Of a DNA stretch of 64,000 nucleotides, positions 25,414-34,015 are shown piece by piece. A program made the position numbers and the translations under genes. The stretch lies in assembly GCA_965221415.1 (NCBI GenBank), contig OZ244887.1:496001-560000 (forward strand), written 5' to 3'. Origin of the DNA: UBA8337 sp965221415 (GTDB taxonomy: Bacteria; Pseudomonadota; Alphaproteobacteria; RS24). A model generated the notes under the pieces. The model ran no database searches, was not told where the DNA came from, and saw nothing but the letters and a program-made list of their open reading frames with translations. Every line of letters starts with the position of its first letter. Position 1 is the stretch's first letter.

Positions 25414-26184
25414 CTATAAGCAAATCGCTGAAATTTGTCGACCATAGTCTGGCTCTGCTTTGTGGGTGGTGCGCCGATACGAGAAAAAGTCAGAAACTTG
25501 CGTGTAGGTGCAGTGCGGGAGGCTTGGGGTGCGACTGGTTTGCACATCGAGGCGCGTTAATTGGCGGGTGATGAAAGCGGCGAGGTCGAACATTTTATGA
25601 TGGGCGTGCTCTGGGTCGAGAGCGGGTACGAACAAGTCCATATCATCGCCAAAACTGGCCTCGAAGCGGGCGACGAATTCAGGCCCGACTTCATAGGCGA
25701 CCTGTGAGATACACGGTCCGATGACGGCTTTCAGCGTAGCGCGTTGTGCGCCGTGGTCGCACATGGTGGTGACAACGCTTTGCAGGACGCCATCGAATGC
25801 GCCGCGCCATCCGCTATGCGCGGCACCGATAACGCCATTGTCGAGGTCGGCGAGTAGTATAGGCGCGCAATCGGCGGTCAAAACACCTATGGCGATGCCG
25901 ACTGTGCGGGTGACGAGCGCATCGGCTTGGATGGGCGATGTTTGCGGTGCGTCGATGAAGGCGGTGACGGTGCTGTGCGATTGGTAGGGCGTGACGAGAT
26001 GCGCGGCACTGAGAGCTTGGCGGACGCGCTCGCGATTTTTCAACACATCGGCGCGGGTGTCGTCCGAGCCGAGACCGACATTCAGACTGTCATAAATGCC
26101 GCGAGAGACTCCACCCTTGCGGGTGAAGAAGCCGTGCGATGTGCCAGCAAGCTCGGGCGATGTGAGGAAAAGGGGGTGTGTCAT
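25414..26184 (-). CDS. pgeF: Peptidoglycan editing factor PgeF (YfiH/laccase-domain)
   Basis: Multicopper-oxidase-like fold (DUF152) hydrolase that in E. coli removes misplaced L-Ser from UDP-MurNAc precursors; older records call it polyphenol oxidase or laccase. 256 residues with TRKGGVSRGIYDSLNVGL, the metal-site LTADCAPILLAD cysteine and the AAHSGWRGA histidine. The ATG at 26184 follows a GGCAGGA site and matches the family start; an in-frame ATG 13 codons upstream lies inside the preceding gene. Coupled with the MidA gene upstream. Confidence 0.92.
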   Translation of the reverse strand: MTHPLFLTSPELAGTSHGFFTRKGGVSRGIYDSLNVGLGSDDTRADVLKNRERVRQALSAAHLVTPYQSHSTVTAFIDAPQTSPIQADALVTRTVGIAIGVLTADCAPILLADLDNGVIGAAHSGWRGAFDGVLQSVVTTMCDHGAQRATLKAVIGPCISQVAYEVGPEFVARFEASFGDDMDLFVPALDPEHAHHKMFDLAAFITRQLTRLDVQTSRTPSLPHCTYTQVSDFFSYRRTTHKAEPDYGRQISAICL

Positions 26185-26185
26185 G

Positions 26186-27268
26186 TTAAAATCCTGCCAT
26201 TGGGGGTGTGTCTTTATGCGCAACGCCTAATACTTTGAACAATGAGCCCATTGCTTGCGGTGCGGCAAGGCGATGGCGTTCGCTTTGGATTTGTGCGGCG
26301 TGTTCGGGACTGGCTTCGACGAGCTGTTGCGTCCGAATACTCAAGCCCAGCGCATCGAGAAACGCGCCTTGCTCGATAATCGATGTCGTGTGCAGCCCCG
26401 CTTGCTGTGCCAATCGGGCGAGCAGAGGAAAGTTCACATGCGCGGTGATGTCGGCCATGCCGGGGGCATCAAGCGGGTCAACAAAACGATGCTTGTGGAG
26501 AGCCTGAAAGCTGTCGCCATGAGCTTGTTCGCTGTGGCCATAATCAATCAGCAGAGCCGCCCCGCCATGCGCACTGATATGAGCAGACAACTGCGCCATG
26601 ACCGCTTCGCCATCGGGACAAGTCTCGACAATCGACCCCTCCTTGATGGTGTCGGGTAAGCAGGCAAGGTGCGCGTCTGAAAATGGCTGTTCGACCGCAT
26701 CGCTTGTATCAAATATGAGGGCGTTATCTTGCGCACGAATGACGACTTCGCACCACGTGTCAGACACGCGCTTGAATTGGCGAATGGGCAAAGCATCGAA
26801 AAACTCATTGGCCAGACATAGGCTTGGCATAGGCGGCAATGTGGTCGTGTCATCGTGCCAAAAGGCTGTAGGGACGGCTTGTTTTTGCATTTCGCGTAGG
26901 CTTGGGCTGATTTCGACAAAATGCACTTGCGCGGCTTCGGTAAAGCCTTCGACCATGCTGGCGGTGCGTAGCATATCGGCCATTAATGTGCCGCGACCAG
27001 CGCCGAGTTCAGCCAAACAGAATGGTGCAGGCGCGCCCATGCGCGTCCATAAATCAGCGACCCATGCGCCCAATAATTCGCCGAACATCTGGCTGACTTC
27101 TGGCGCGGTGATGAAGTCGCCGCCATCTGCGTCGGGGGTACCAAAGGGATGGCGTTTCATGTAATAGCCATGTTCGGGGTCGGTGAGGGCGCGGCGCATA
27201 TAAGCGTCGAGCGTCATCGCCCCGCCTGAGGCAATCTCGGCTAACAGAATGTCCTTGAGGCGGCTCAT
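26186..27268 (-). CDS. SAM-dependent methyltransferase, MidA/NDUFAF7 family
   Basis: Class I methyltransferase of the COG1565 family; the mitochondrial member NDUFAF7 methylates an arginine of complex I subunit NDUFS2 and is needed for assembly. 360 residues: LDAYMRRALTDPEHGYYM at the N-terminus, GGDFITAPEVSQMFGE, the SAM motif ELGAGRGTLMADML, and LANEFFDALPIRQF. Start 27268 overlaps the lgt TGA (ATGA); the frame is open upstream only because it runs through lgt. A role in NADH dehydrogenase biogenesis is by homology only. Confidence 0.9.
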   Translation of the reverse strand: MSRLKDILLAEIASGGAMTLDAYMRRALTDPEHGYYMKRHPFGTPDADGGDFITAPEVSQMFGELLGAWVADLWTRMGAPAPFCLAELGAGRGTLMADMLRTASMVEGFTEAAQVHFVEISPSLREMQKQAVPTAFWHDDTTTLPPMPSLCLANEFFDALPIRQFKRVSDTWCEVVIRAQDNALIFDTSDAVEQPFSDAHLACLPDTIKEGSIVETCPDGEAVMAQLSAHISAHGGAALLIDYGHSEQAHGDSFQALHKHRFVDPLDAPGMADITAHVNFPLLARLAQQAGLHTTSIIEQGAFLDALGLSIRTQQLVEASPEHAAQIQSERHRLAAPQAMGSLFKVLGVAHKDTPPMAGF

Positions 27269-28071
27269 TTCTTTTGGGCTGATGCTGCCCACATAATCAG
27301 CCCCATGCCGACAATCATCATTGGTAGCGATAATATTTGCCCCATGGTGATGCTGCCGAATAGAAATCCGATATGCGCGTCTGGTTCGCGGACGAGTTCG
27401 ATGACGATGCGCGCGCTGCCATAGCCGATAAGAAACAGTCCCGTCAAAAGCCCCGGTCTCGATAGAGCGCGAAACTTCCATGCCAGAAGATTCAGCACGA
27501 TAAGTAATACCAAGCCTTCTAAAGCGGCTTCGTATAATTGGCTCGGGTGACGCGGCAGAGGTCCACCATTGGGAAAAATAACCCCCCATGGCGCATCGGT
27601 GACGCGTCCCCATAATTCGCTATTGATGAAATTGGCGCCCCGCCCCAGCAGCAGACCAAAGGGGGCGGTGATGGATATCATGTCGCCGAGCGATAAAATC
27701 GATATTTTCCGCGCGCGTGCGAAAATCAGCGTGACGCACAGCACCCCGACCATGCCGCCGTGAAACGACATGCCGCCTTGCCAGACGGCTAGAACGGCGC
27801 TCGGATTGGCGAGGTAGAAGCCGATATCGTAAAATAATACATAGCCTAAGCGTCCCCCTAAAATGACTCCTAAGGTTAGCCATAATAGAAAGTCGTCGAG
27901 CTCTTGTTCTTTGGCGGGGGGCGTGTTGTGCGCCCAAAGTCGCGGGGCAGCGATGAGCCGCAGCATATATTTCCACCCGACAATCAGCCCGACAATATAG
28001 GCCAAAGAATACCATCGCAAGGCGAAGGGGCCGATTTCGAAAATCACGGGGTCGATGTTTGGGAAAGGCAT
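27265..28071 (-). CDS. lgt: Prolipoprotein diacylglyceryl transferase
   Basis: Inner-membrane enzyme that attaches diacylglycerol from phosphatidylglycerol to the lipobox cysteine of prolipoproteins. 268 residues and seven hydrophobic segments, with FHGGMVGVL, the strict signature LGRGANFINSELWGRVTD, and HPSQLYEAALEGL. Start at 28071 (MPFPNID) is the usual family start; a longer open frame upstream overlaps the divergent ubiK-like gene. The ribosome site is weak. The mlaA lipoprotein in this window would be a client. Confidence 0.95.
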   Translation of the reverse strand: MPFPNIDPVIFEIGPFALRWYSLAYIVGLIVGWKYMLRLIAAPRLWAHNTPPAKEQELDDFLLWLTLGVILGGRLGYVLFYDIGFYLANPSAVLAVWQGGMSFHGGMVGVLCVTLIFARARKISILSLGDMISITAPFGLLLGRGANFINSELWGRVTDAPWGVIFPNGGPLPRHPSQLYEAALEGLVLLIVLNLLAWKFRALSRPGLLTGLFLIGYGSARIVIELVREPDAHIGFLFGSITMGQILSLPMMIVGMGLIMWAASAQKK

Positions 28072-28155
28072 GAGGCTATGAGTCTTTCGGGCTAAATGAG
28101 TTTTACGGTCAATTTCTGCTTGCAATATAGCACGGGCTGGCCAATCTTGCGCTTT

Positions 28156-28401
28156 ATGAGTGATATGAAAAGCAAATTTGTCGATGATGTGACGGGGCTT
28201 GTCGCGGGGCTTGGTATTGCCGCGCAAGGGGCGCGTGAAGAAATCGAGCAAGCGATACGGGCGCGTTTTGATGCGCTGATGGCTGAAAACGGCCTTGTTT
28301 CGCGCGAAGAGTTTGAAGTGGTACGCGATATGGCGGTCGCCGCGCGCGAGGAAAACCAAGCCTTGCGTAGCGAAATCGAGGCGCTCAAGAAGGCCAAATA
28401 A
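28156..28401 (+). CDS. ubiK: UbiK/BMFP accessory factor family protein
   Basis: Small coiled-coil protein of the BMFP (YqiC) family; UbiK in E. coli helps the aerobic ubiquinone biosynthesis complex. About 81 residues: an amphipathic N-terminal region (FVDDVTGLVAGLGIAAQGAREE), the EFEVVRDMAVAAREEN segment and a long C-terminal coiled coil ending in lysines. The start may be 28156 or the ATG three codons later, which has a GAG at better spacing. Divergent from lgt, and followed by YbjN and proC. Confidence 0.8.
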   Translation: MSDMKSKFVDDVTGLVAGLGIAAQGAREEIEQAIRARFDALMAENGLVSREEFEVVRDMAVAAREENQALRSEIEALKKAK

Positions 28402-28503
28402 ACGGTGGTGGATAAAATGTCGGGTTTTGTTTTGCCGCTTTTATCGACTCAGTGAATCAGACAATGTCAGTGGTAGTTTAATATTATTGACGAGGCTGCC
28501 TTT
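28402..28503 (+). promoter_or_regulatory. Spacer before the YbjN gene
   Basis: A 102-base gap with an inverted pair GATAAAA / TTTTATC and an AT-rich stretch near 28480. It may carry the YbjN-proC promoter, but no clear -35/-10 pair is visible. Confidence 0.25.
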
Positions 28504-29001
28504 ATGCGTTCAGCGACTGCCAAAATAATTGAAGTTGACCATCCTATTGATTTGATTGAGGGGCTGGCGACTTCTTATGAATGGCCGTTCGAGCGTGGCA
28601 CGGAAGACGATATGAATGTGTGTCTTTCGGGTGCGCATTGCGATTATCATTTGGCGATTAGTTGGCGGCCTGATTTGGGCGGATTGCATCTGGCGTGTGT
28701 GCTTGATACGCGTGCGCCCAAGACCAAGCGCACAGAGGTGCACGAATTATTGGCGCTGATTAACGAGCAGCTATGGCTTGGCCATTTTGATATGTGGTCG
28801 GGCGATGGCGCGATTTTGTTCCGCAATACGATGTTTGTCAGTGGCCAAGGCCTGTCGGAAGGCCAGTGCGAAGAATTGATTAACCACGCGCTAGAAACTT
28901 GCGAACGGTTTTTCCCCGCTTTTCAGTTTCTTATTTGGGCAGACCACTCACCGCAAGCTGCCCTTGAGAGCAGTATGTTCGAGACCCGAGGCGATGCCTA
29001 G
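28504..29001 (+). CDS. YbjN domain-containing protein
   Basis: 165-residue cytoplasmic protein of the YbjN (type III secretion chaperone-like fold) family, common next to proC in alphaproteobacteria. Features include the WPFERGTEDDMNVCLSG opening, LHLACVLDTRAP and LWLGHFDMWSGDGAILFRN. No catalytic site is visible, and the family's role is unsettled (a link to motility or stress regulation has been suggested in E. coli). A GAGG ribosome site precedes it. Its TAG overlaps the proC start. Confidence 0.85.
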   Translation: MRSATAKIIEVDHPIDLIEGLATSYEWPFERGTEDDMNVCLSGAHCDYHLAISWRPDLGGLHLACVLDTRAPKTKRTEVHELLALINEQLWLGHFDMWSGDGAILFRNTMFVSGQGLSEGQCEELINHALETCERFFPAFQFLIWADHSPQAALESSMFETRGDA

Positions 29002-29854
29002 CAACGCGCCCCCGCAGTTGAAAGACCAATTTGACGGGCAGCGTCTGTTTCTGGTCGGAGGCGGCAAAATGGGCATGGCCTTGCTCGAAGGGTGGCTCAA
29101 AGCGGGTATCGATGCGGCGCAATTTATGGTGCAAGAGCCAAATCCGTCGCCCGACCTTATGGCCAGTGGGGTGGGCTTAAACCCTGATGCAGAAAGCTTG
29201 GCCGCGCATGCTCCCGACATCACAATTTTGGCGGTGAAGCCGCAAATCATTGACACGGTGCTGCCGCCTTTGCGTTTGCCCGATGGCGGATTGGTTATCT
29301 CGCTGATGGCGGGGGTATCGGTGGCGACATTGCGCGCTTTGTTGGGTGAGGCGACGGCGTGTATCCGTACGATGCCGAATACGCCGGCCGCGATTGGCCA
29401 AGGCATGACGGGATTGTTCGCTGATGCGCATGTCACCGACGCACAGCGCATGGCGGCGGAGGCATTATTGGCGGTGGTGGGGCAGACGGTTTGGCTTGAG
29501 AGCGAGAAAATGATGGATGCCGTGACGGCGATTAGCGGGTCGGGGCCTGCTTATCTGTTCCATATGGTTGAGGCGTTGGCGAATGGCGGTGTTTCGCTTG
29601 GGCTGAGCGAGGAGATGGCCGAACAATTGGCGGTGCAGACGATTATTGGTGCGGCGGCCATGTTGCAACAGCCCGATGCCGATGCGCGTGCGTTGCGCCG
29701 CGATGTGACATCAGCGGGTGGGACAACCGAGGCGGCCTTGGACGTGCTGATGAGCGAAAATGGCTTGAGTGATTTGATGCGCCTTGCGGTTCAAAGCGCG
29801 GCGAATAGGTCGCGTGAACTGGCGCAAGGAGACGAAGAGCCTGAAAACAGCTAG
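28994..29854 (+). CDS. proC: Pyrroline-5-carboxylate reductase
   Basis: Final step of proline synthesis: NAD(P)H-dependent reduction of pyrroline-5-carboxylate. 286 residues, with the Rossmann motif FLVGGGKMGMALLEGWL, the VKPQ motif, IRTMPNTPAAIGQGMTG and the C-terminal DVTSAGGTTEAALDVL signature. The ATG at 28994 overlaps the YbjN stop and gives the usual N-terminus; an upstream TTG in the same frame lies inside YbjN. Confidence 0.95.
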   Translation: MPSNAPPQLKDQFDGQRLFLVGGGKMGMALLEGWLKAGIDAAQFMVQEPNPSPDLMASGVGLNPDAESLAAHAPDITILAVKPQIIDTVLPPLRLPDGGLVISLMAGVSVATLRALLGEATACIRTMPNTPAAIGQGMTGLFADAHVTDAQRMAAEALLAVVGQTVWLESEKMMDAVTAISGSGPAYLFHMVEALANGGVSLGLSEEMAEQLAVQTIIGAAAMLQQPDADARALRRDVTSAGGTTEAALDVLMSENGLSDLMRLAVQSAANRSRELAQGDEEPENS

Positions 29855-29857
29855 GTT

Positions 29858-31195
29858 CTATACGGGCAGAGAAATCATCGCACGCAAACCCCCTAAGGCA
29901 CTTTTTGATAGCACGATATCGCCGCCATGGCCGCGAGCGACGTCGCGGGCGATGGCGAGGCCGAGGCCAGTGCCACCCATTTGTGCTGTGCGGGCATCAT
30001 CGAGCCGATAAAACGGGCGGAACACTTCTTCTAATTTGTCTTCAGGAATACCGACGCCATTATCGTCAATGATGATATTGACCATATTATGTGTGCTATT
30101 GAGGCGCGCGCCGACATGCACGAGGGCGGCGTGATTGCAGGCATTGTTAATCAGATTGGTGACGCAGCGGCGCACGGCGTTTTGTTTCATCGCCACGCGT
30201 GCGGCGAGATTTTCGGTGAGGCGCAGATGAACATTTGGCCAGCGCCGTTGGGCATCGTGATGGATTTGCGTGATGAAGGGCGCAAGGTCTGCTTCCGATG
30301 CGCTTTCGCCTTGGTAGCCCCGCGCAAACGCCAGATAATCATCGAGCATGTCTTCCATTTCAGAAATATCGGTGTTGAGTTCTTCAATCTCATGGCCTTG
30401 CGGCAGCATGGCGACTTGTAGTTTCAGGCGGGTCAATGGTGTGCGCAGGTCGTGGCTCACACCGGCGAGCATGGTGGTGCGCTGCTCGATTTGACGCTGA
30501 ATACGGTTGCGCATTTCGATAAAATTCGCGGCCGCACTGCGCACTTCGGCGGCACCAGAGGGACGAAAATCGGGCGTATCACGCCCTTTGCCGAACTCCT
30601 CGGCGGCTTCGGCAAGGCGTTGAATGGGGCGGATTTGGTTGCGCAAAAATACCCCCGACACCATCAGGAGAAGCAATGATGTGCCAATCATCCAAATCAT
30701 AAAAATATGCGTGTTGGTGGCATAGACGCGGCTGCGTTGGGCTAGCACGCGCATGACTTCGCCGGGCAGCAGCACCCGAATATCGACGTAATTATCGTAA
30801 GTTTCTGTATCAATCCAAAAGGGTCGCCCGACTTGCTGGGTCAGCTCGTTCGATAGCGATTGATGCAGTAGGGCGACGATGGGGGCTTCTTTATCTTGCG
30901 GCAGGGTTTCGCCCGGCAGGAAAGCCACCGACATGGCAAAGGCATCGCCTGCCATTTGGCTCAATAATTCGCCATCCCCGCCGAGGTCGCGCATCCGCAA
31001 ATCCGTCAGCATAGAGATGTCAGACACCACGGCACGCGACAGACGCTGCGTCACGGTCGACCAATGCCGCTCCATAAACACGAAAGCGACAACGATTTGC
31101 GTCAGCACCACAGGCATCACAATAATCAGCAAAGAGCGCGGAAACAGACCCGTCGGCAGGTAGGTTTTCAGCAGAGCAGTGAGTGAAAAACGCAT
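29858..31195 (-). CDS. Sensor histidine kinase (EnvZ-like)
   Basis: Inner-membrane two-component sensor of 445 residues. N-terminal membrane segment (about 18-40), a periplasmic sensor region with a DxMLTDLRM helix, a second membrane segment (about 165-185), HAMP domain, dimerisation box AGVSHDLRTPLTRLK (phospho-accepting His), N box NLINNACNHA, G1 DDNGVGIP and G2 GGTGLGLAIARD. It starts four bases after the response regulator and is its probable partner. The signal is unknown. Its stop is three bases from the proC stop on the other strand. Confidence 0.92.
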   Translation of the reverse strand: MRFSLTALLKTYLPTGLFPRSLLIIVMPVVLTQIVVAFVFMERHWSTVTQRLSRAVVSDISMLTDLRMRDLGGDGELLSQMAGDAFAMSVAFLPGETLPQDKEAPIVALLHQSLSNELTQQVGRPFWIDTETYDNYVDIRVLLPGEVMRVLAQRSRVYATNTHIFMIWMIGTSLLLLMVSGVFLRNQIRPIQRLAEAAEEFGKGRDTPDFRPSGAAEVRSAAANFIEMRNRIQRQIEQRTTMLAGVSHDLRTPLTRLKLQVAMLPQGHEIEELNTDISEMEDMLDDYLAFARGYQGESASEADLAPFITQIHHDAQRRWPNVHLRLTENLAARVAMKQNAVRRCVTNLINNACNHAALVHVGARLNSTHNMVNIIIDDNGVGIPEDKLEEVFRPFYRLDDARTAQMGGTGLGLAIARDVARGHGGDIVLSKSALGGLRAMISLPV

Positions 31196-31199
31196 GGGG

Positions 31200-31898
31200 C
31201 TAATCCGTTCTCAAGACATAACCAGAGCCGCGCACGGTTTGCAGATAAAGCGGGTCGCGGGGGTCGGTTTCGATTTTGCGGCGCAGGCGATTGATTTGCA
31301 CATCGATGGCGCGTTCAGAGATATCTTCGCCATCGGCTAATTCGACGCGGGTTACGATGCGGCCGGGCGATTGCGTTAAGCAGCGCAACACTTCGATTTC
31401 GCGTGTGGTCAGCGTGATGCGCTCGCCATCGCGGGTGAGTTCGCCGCGTTCAAAACGGAATATATAATCGCCAAATTGTACTTCCTCGGGCGGGGCGATG
31501 GCGTTTTCATCGGCACCGCTGCGGCGCAGGATGTTTTGCACGCGCAGCAGCAATTCTTTTGGGTCGAACGGTTTTGGTAAATAATCATCCGCGCCGATGG
31601 TCAAGCCTTCGATGCGTTGTTCGGTTTCTGCCAAAGCGGTGAGCAGTAAAATCGGGATGGCGTTTTCAGCGTCGCGCAGCTTTTCGGTAAACTCTAGTCC
31701 TGTAATGCCCGGCATCATAATGTCCAGCACCAATAGGTCGTAAGTGAGCGCGTCCATCTTGGCTTGAGCTTTGGCGGCGTCTTCTGCGACGGATGTGCGA
31801 TAGCCATTATCGGCGAGATATTTTTGCAACAATTCGCGAATGCGCGTGTCATCATCGACGATAAGAATATGGGGCGTGGTTTCGTTTGGTTGGCTCAT
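31200..31898 (-). CDS. petR: OmpR-family response regulator (PetR-like)
   Basis: DNA-binding response regulator of 232 residues: receiver domain with acidic pocket DDD near residue 17 and phospho-Asp in LLVLDIMMPG, conserved KP in DDYLPKPFDP, and a C-terminal winged helix ending RRKIETDPRDPLYLQTVRG. The order MarR regulator, then OmpR regulator matches petP-petR of Rhodobacter capsulatus, where the pair is required for petABC (bc1) expression. The symbol is by this gene-order resemblance and is tentative. Start 31898 by family fit; a longer frame overlaps the MarR gene. Confidence 0.82.
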   Translation of the reverse strand: MSQPNETTPHILIVDDDTRIRELLQKYLADNGYRTSVAEDAAKAQAKMDALTYDLLVLDIMMPGITGLEFTEKLRDAENAIPILLLTALAETEQRIEGLTIGADDYLPKPFDPKELLLRVQNILRRSGADENAIAPPEEVQFGDYIFRFERGELTRDGERITLTTREIEVLRCLTQSPGRIVTRVELADGEDISERAIDVQINRLRRKIETDPRDPLYLQTVRGSGYVLRTD

Positions 31899-31908
31899 GG
31901 TGCGTGCC

Positions 31909-32406
31909 TTATGTTGTCTCGGCCTGTCGCGCAGCGCGCGAACGGGCAATCAAATTATCAACATTTTCGCGGTCTTCGCGATTTATAACAAGTCGCATGG
32001 TTTTCTTCCACTGCTCAAAGGCTGGCTCGCCGATAATATCGCGCACTTCATCGAAGCGCTCTTGTTGGGGCGCAATCAGCTTGTCGTGCAGAGCTTTGCC
32101 TTTTTCGGTCAAAAATAGCAGCCGCTTGCGACGGTCTGCTGCACCGATGCTTTGTTCTATATAGGCATCATCGATAAGATCGCGCAAAACGCGCGCAAGA
32201 CTTTGTTTGGTGACGCGCAAGATATCCAGTAAGTCAGCGATTGAGATACCCGGATTGCCAGCCACAAAGTGCAATACCCGATGATGCGCGCGGCCAAAAT
32301 CATGCGCCGCCAATATCGTGTCAGGGTCATCGATAAAGGCGCGATAGGCGAAAAACATCAGTTCAATCGCGTCATTATGGTCATTTTGTTTCTTGCGGCT
32401 ACTCAT
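31909..32406 (-). CDS. petP: MarR-family transcriptional regulator (PetP-like)
   Basis: Winged-helix regulator of 165 residues with the MarR core VLHFVAGNPGISIADLLDIL, RVTKQSLARVLRDLIDDAYI recognition region and GAADRRKRLLFLTEKGKALH wing. It precedes the OmpR-type regulator and histidine kinase in one direction, as PetP precedes PetR in Rhodobacter. Divergent from ilvE. Two copies of TTATCGTTCA 12 bases apart sit immediately upstream of its start where a ribosome site would be expected, and no GGAG is visible. Confidence 0.82.
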   Translation of the reverse strand: MSSRKKQNDHNDAIELMFFAYRAFIDDPDTILAAHDFGRAHHRVLHFVAGNPGISIADLLDILRVTKQSLARVLRDLIDDAYIEQSIGAADRRKRLLFLTEKGKALHDKLIAPQQERFDEVRDIIGEPAFEQWKKTMRLVINREDRENVDNLIARSRAARQAETT

Positions 32407-32427
32407 TATCGTTCAATTTATCGTTCA
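32406..32427. repeat. Direct repeat at the MarR gene start
   Basis: The 10-mer TTATCGTTCA occurs at 32406-32415 and 32418-32427, a 12-base period, abutting the start codon of the MarR-type gene. It could be an autoregulatory operator. Confidence 0.5.
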
Positions 32428-32453
32428 GGGTTTGTGAAAATGGGTCAGTCTTA

Positions 32454-32482
32454 TTGACATAAATTATCCACACTGATAATGC
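32454..32482 (+). promoter_or_regulatory. Candidate ilvE promoter
   Basis: A perfect TTGACA at 32454-32459 is followed by TAATGC at 32477-32482 (17-base spacer), overlapping GATAAT at 32475-32480 (15-base spacer). The ilvE start lies 30 bases further on behind a GGGGAAG site. Placement supports a vegetative promoter, though the -10 is imperfect. Confidence 0.45.
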
Positions 32483-32512
32483 TAGCACGATTACGGCGAG
32501 GGGAAGATTAAA

Positions 32513-33382
32513 ATGAGCATTGCTTTTGACCAGCGCGACGGATTTATCTGGATGAATGGGCAGATGGTACCTTGGGAGGACTCCAAAGTGCATATATTGA
32601 CCCATGGCTTGCATTATGCCTCTTGCGTGTTTGAGGGCGAGCGTGCGTATGGCGGCACGATTTTCAAATTGAACGAGCATACCGAGCGACTGTTTTATTC
32701 GGCGCGGACGTTGGGGTTTGAGATTCCTTACACGGTGGAAGAAATCAACGATGCGTGCGAAGCGACGTTGAAGGCGAATAATTTGGTGGATGGTTATATT
32801 CGCCCTGTCGCGTGGCGGGGTAGCGAGATGATGGGTGTTTCGGCGCAAAGCAATCGCATTAATGTGGCTGTGGCGGCGTGGGAGTGGCCATCTTATTTCA
32901 ATCCAGAAGAGCGGCTGAAGGGCATACGGTTGGGGATTGCCAAATATCGTCGTCCGTCGCCAGAGACCGCGCCGTGCCATGCCAAAGCGGCGGGGTTGTA
33001 TATGATTTGCACATTGTCGAAGCACGCGGCTGAAAATGATGGTTACGCCGATGCGCTGATGCTTGATTATCGTGGTCAGGTGGCTGAGACGACGGGGGCT
33101 AATTTATTTTTTGTGCAGGACGGGGTTATTCATACGCCGACGCCTGATTGTTTTCTCGATGGCATTACCCGTCGCACGGTGATAGATTTAGCACGTCAGC
33201 GTGGCATAGAAATTGTGGAACGGGTGATTATGCCAGAGGAGCTGGAAGGGTTTTCTGAGTGTTTTATTACGGGCACGGCTGCTGAGGTAACGCTTGTGTC
33301 TGAAATTGGGCCGTATCAATTTAGCCCGAGCGATATTTCTAAAAACCTGATGGCCGATTATACGGCACTTGTTGAGGGTTAA
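32513..33382 (+). CDS. ilvE: Branched-chain amino acid aminotransferase
   Basis: PLP class IV aminotransferase interconverting Leu, Ile, Val and their 2-oxo acids with glutamate. 289 residues, with GLHYASCVFEGERAY, the PLP lysine in APCHAKAAGLYM, the EATGANLFFV-type motif (here AETTGANLFFV) and DGITRRTVIDLA. Length and motifs are typical. It is divergent from the petP-like regulator, an arrangement seen in other alphaproteobacteria. Confidence 0.94.
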   Translation: MSIAFDQRDGFIWMNGQMVPWEDSKVHILTHGLHYASCVFEGERAYGGTIFKLNEHTERLFYSARTLGFEIPYTVEEINDACEATLKANNLVDGYIRPVAWRGSEMMGVSAQSNRINVAVAAWEWPSYFNPEERLKGIRLGIAKYRRPSPETAPCHAKAAGLYMICTLSKHAAENDGYADALMLDYRGQVAETTGANLFFVQDGVIHTPTPDCFLDGITRRTVIDLARQRGIEIVERVIMPEELEGFSECFITGTAAEVTLVSEIGPYQFSPSDISKNLMADYTALVEG

Positions 33383-33394
33383 AGGGAGAGGGTT

Positions 33395-34015
33395 ATGGGC
33401 TTTTATGATAAATTTATTCTGCCGCGTCTTATTGGGGCTGCGTGTGGCACGAAGCCGATTTCGCGCCAGCGCGAGAAAGTTGTCCCGCATTGCGAAGGCC
33501 GTGTGCTGGAGGTTGGCATGGGGACGGGGCATAATTTGAGTTTTTATGACCCTGCGAAAATCGACATGGTGTTTGGGCTTGAGCCTGCGCCTGATATGGT
33601 GGCGCGCGCCAAGCCCTTGGCGGAAGCCGCGCCTTTCCCCGTCGAGTTTATCGATTTGCCGGGCGAGGAAATCCCGCTTGATGATAATAGCGTGGACACG
33701 GTGTTGTTGACTTATACGCTGTGTACGATTCCTGACACGCTGAAGGCGATGGAGAATATGCGCCGTGTGTTGAAGCCGGGCGGTAGGCTGTTGTTTTCGG
33801 AACACGGCCTCGCCCCCGATGCCACCGTCGAGAAATGGCAAAATCGACTGAATGGCGTGTGGGGTAAAATCGCCGGCGGGTGCAATATTAACCGCGATAT
33901 TCCAACGCTGATTGAAGCGGGTGGTTTTAAAATCGACAATTTGGACGAAATGTATGTGCCATCTACGCCGCGCGTGTTTGGATATACATATTGGGGGTCG
34001 GCAGAAATCCGCTAG
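33395..34015 (+). CDS. Class I SAM-dependent methyltransferase
   Basis: 206-residue methyltransferase with motif I VLEVGMGTGHNLSFY (about residues 36-50), the acidic post-motif GLEPAPDM, and LLTYTLCTIPD, resembling the UbiE/thiol methyltransferase-type (Methyltransf_11) group. An AAAGGGAGAGGG ribosome site precedes the ATG. The substrate is unknown. It ends sharing CTAG with the convergent trxB stop. Confidence 0.85.
   Translation: MGFYDKFILPRLIGAACGTKPISRQREKVVPHCEGRVLEVGMGTGHNLSFYDPAKIDMVFGLEPAPDMVARAKPLAEAAPFPVEFIDLPGEEIPLDDNSVDTVLLTYTLCTIPDTLKAMENMRRVLKPGGRLLFSEHGLAPDATVEKWQNRLNGVWGKIAGGCNINRDIPTLIEAGGFKIDNLDEMYVPSTPRVFGYTYWGSAEIR

Noticed and set aside
27265..28359. Longer start for lgt at 28359
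   Set aside because: The extension overlaps the divergent ubiK-like gene and does not resemble the Lgt N-terminus, which begins at 28071.
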